From: an uncultured Lachnospiraceae bacterium
GTDB taxonomy: Bacteria; Bacillota; Clostridia; Lachnospirales; Lachnospiraceae
DNA length: 64,000 nucleotides
Assembly (NCBI GenBank): GCA_934320895.1
Contig: CAKRFY010000004.1
Span: forward strand, 62,001 to 126,000
Direction of reading: 5' to 3'
This document shows positions 62,763 to 64,000 of the stretch, piece by piece. How positions within the stretch are numbered: the first letter of the stretch is position 1; each line of letters starts with the position of its first letter. The notes below the pieces were generated by a model, which was not told the DNA's origin, made no database searches, and saw only the letters and a program-made list of their open reading frames with translations. Made by a program: the position numbers and the translations under genes.

Positions 62763-62856
62763 GGGCTGTCACGCTAAGTTCTATTCATGCAATATACAGA
62801 TAAGAAATCTGTTATCATCAGCTACATTTGTATAGATTATACTTACTGTGACAGCC
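62763..62856. repeat. Palindromic intergenic repeat, copy B (94 bp)
   Basis: This is the second copy of the element at 47763-47858. Its ends GGGCTGTCAC and GTGACAGCC pair, the inner arms partly pair, and shared internal blocks include ATTCAT, CAATAT, CAGATAA and TTGTATAGAT. It lies after the AraC-type gene and faces the glycosidase remnant, again between convergent genes. Confidence 0.8.
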
Positions 62857-62931
62857 TCTTATTTAATTAAATCTTTGCTTTCATTTTATAATCATCTCGT
62901 ATTTTCAGACACTATGATTTTTACCTCTGCT

Positions 62932-63354
62932 TTAAAATACTACTACCGCTACTGAATTTGCAGGGAGCAATATCTCTGCTGTCTGATTATTTACGGCTGC
63001 CTGATATTTTACGGGAACGACATATTCTTTTTCTTTAGTATTCACATTTGCAACACCGGCAAGATCCTTATCCGCCGTAAGCATTACGACTTCGGCACTC
63101 GCAACCTTTTTGTAAGCATCAAGTTTTACTGATACTTTCTTTGCAACATTATCTTTATTTACAAGTTTTACATAGATGTTCTTTTCATCTCTTGTTACGG
63201 AGTTAAATACAACTCTGTTGTATGCATTTAATTTATAGTCAAGGACTATACTCTTGTTTCCTGCCTCATCTGTATAATACATCTGAAGTCCCCTCGCATC
63301 TTTGCATCAATAATCAACTGTAAATACATACTGTTTTCCATCCTCAAGCGGTTC
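62932..63354 (-). pseudogene. Remnant of a secreted glycosidase (arabinofuranosidase-like C-terminus)
   Basis: About 140 codons of one frame encode a beta-rich C-terminal fragment: EPLEDGKQYVFTVDY, then a TGA at 63307-63309, then CKDARGLQMYYTDEAGNKS, VVFNSVTRDEKNIYVKLVN and the ending EILLPANSVAVVVF. This pattern resembles the C-terminal domain of GH51-type alpha-L-arabinofuranosidases. An ATG at 63282 could start a 116-residue piece, but it has no catalytic domain. The frame ends upstream at an inverted-repeat element. It is best read as a truncated, decayed gene. Confidence 0.65.
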
Positions 63355-63474
63355 AAAAAAATGTAACAGTTCATCCCGAAAAAGCTAATAAACATAAGCT
63401 GCTTAGCAGCGACTGACAGCTTGCTGGCAGGTTTATGAATGGAGAAAATGAAAGCTGAACTGTTACAATTTTTT
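63355..63474. repeat. 120-bp element with 19-bp inverted repeats
   Basis: The ends (AAAAAAATGTAACAGTTCA at 63355-63373 and its inverse at 63456-63474) match at 18 of 19 positions. Inside are a small hairpin GCTGC-TTA-GCAGC and further short inverted repeats. On the minus strand it follows the permease stop and ends in seven T, so it may double as a terminator. It abuts the truncated glycosidase frame. Confidence 0.7.
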
Positions 63475-63497
63475 CATTTCCCCATAACATTTCATTT

Positions 63498-64000
63498 TTA
63501 CACCTGAATAGCAACATTCTCCCTGACATTTTTTCTGAGTGACATCAATAGCAGCAAAAATAGAACAATTATGAACCACACATTTCCAGCCTGAAATTTA
63601 ACACTTTGATAAATACCATATTCACGAATATTAAATTTCCTTATAATCTCAAGACTAAGCACTATCCCGGCTGCAATTCCCGAAAAGATAAACAGGATAA
63701 GCTGGTACCATATTATCTTTTTCACTCTTCTTTCTGACATTCCAAGTTTTCTTAATACTACATATTCTTTTCTTCTCGACTGTATCATATTTGCCGCCGC
63801 ATTTACCCAGCCTATTCCTGCCATTATGCTTAACATATAGAGTAAAAACCTCACAATAAAATATCTCTGTTTAAGAATTTTATGCGAAAATGCCATTACC
63901 TGCTCAAAACTCTGCCATCTGAGTGCCGTAAATCCCATGCGGGCATTTTGCAAACTCACATCAAGTTTTTTTGTCATTTCATGTGCAAATATGTTCCATT
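63498..64000 (-). CDS. FtsX-like ABC permease, C-terminal part (runs off right edge)
   Basis: About 167 codons remain open to the right edge, so the start lies outside the window. Three membrane helices (about FIVRFLLYMLSIMAGIGWV, IIWYQLILFIFSGIAAGIV and VWFIIVLFLLLLMSL) flank the motif SRRKEYVVLRKLGMSERRV, typical of the MacB/FtsX permease C-terminus. Such proteins work in ABC systems for peptide export, lipoprotein handling or antimicrobial resistance. The ATPase partner is not visible. Confidence 0.85.
   Translation of the reverse strand, partial: WNIFAHEMTKKLDVSLQNARMGFTALRWQSFEQVMAFSHKILKQRYFIVRFLLYMLSIMAGIGWVNAAANMIQSRRKEYVVLRKLGMSERRVKKIIWYQLILFIFSGIAAGIVLSLEIIRKFNIREYGIYQSVKFQAGNVWFIIVLFLLLLMSLRKNVRENVAIQV

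Noticed and set aside
63307..63309. In-frame TGA read as selenocysteine
   Set aside because: The flanking protein is a truncated beta-domain of a glycosidase, no selenoprotein family fits, and no stem-loop of SECIS type was seen directly after the codon.

Overview
The window looks like a chromosomal segment of a low-GC, motile, spore-forming Firmicute, most likely a gut-type Lachnospiraceae (Roseburia/Lachnospira/Butyrivibrio-like). The evidence is a Bacillus/Clostridium-style fla/che operon next to codY, the sporulation genes spoIIGA-sigE-sigG, an hrcA-grpE-dnaK-dnaJ operon with a CIRCE operator, gatCAB, and dapL (the LL-diaminopimelate aminotransferase route to lysine and peptidoglycan). 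Species assignment is inference; no rRNA is present.

Layout. (1) 1-26.1 kb, minus strand: one long flagellar/chemotaxis operon read from flgB (26117) to cheA (off the left edge). It encodes the rod (flgBC, fliE), MS ring and switch (fliF, fliG, fliM, fliY), export ATPase complex (fliHIJ), hook genes (fliK, flgD, flgE), stator (motAB, fliL), export gate (fliOPQR, flhBA), flhFG, cheB and cheA. (2) 26.5-32.6 kb, minus: comM-dprA-topA-codY and nrdR. (3) 32.7-35.4 kb, minus: spoIIGA-sigE-sigG-ylmC. (4) 35.5-39.4 kb, minus: an LTA-synthase-type sulfatase and a Wzm/Wzt-type ABC exporter (cell-envelope polymers). (5) 39.6-40.1 kb, plus: an unknown acidic protein. (6) 40.2-45.2 kb, minus: heat-shock operon. 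(7) 45.5-47.7 kb, plus: a second large FliK-like protein. (8) 47.9-51.6 kb, minus: gatC-gatA-gatB-PilZ. (9) 51.7-53.9 kb, minus: a DUF1002 protein and dapL. (10) 54.0-62.7 kb: an msm-like alpha-galactoside operon (binding protein, two permeases, GH36 alpha-galactosidase, P-loop kinase fused to a GH13_18 phosphorylase) with a divergent AraC-type regulator. (11) 62.7-64 kb: a palindromic repeat, a glycosidase remnant, a 120-bp inverted-repeat element and a partial FtsX-type permease.

The genes make four working sets. The flagellar operon builds and steers the motor, and PilZ and the second FliK-like protein may feed into it. CodY sits directly upstream of that operon and could couple motility to nutrition. 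The sporulation and heat-shock sets are canonical. The msm-like operon should import raffinose-family sugars, remove galactose and process the released sucrose.

The most unusual items are: the kinase-GH13_18 fusion directly downstream of the GH36 gene; a shared hairpin leader with a covarying base pair in front of two unlinked plus-strand genes; two dispersed palindromic repeat families; and a spoIIGA that appears to start at ATT. No CRISPR array, tRNA, rRNA or complete insertion sequence was seen.
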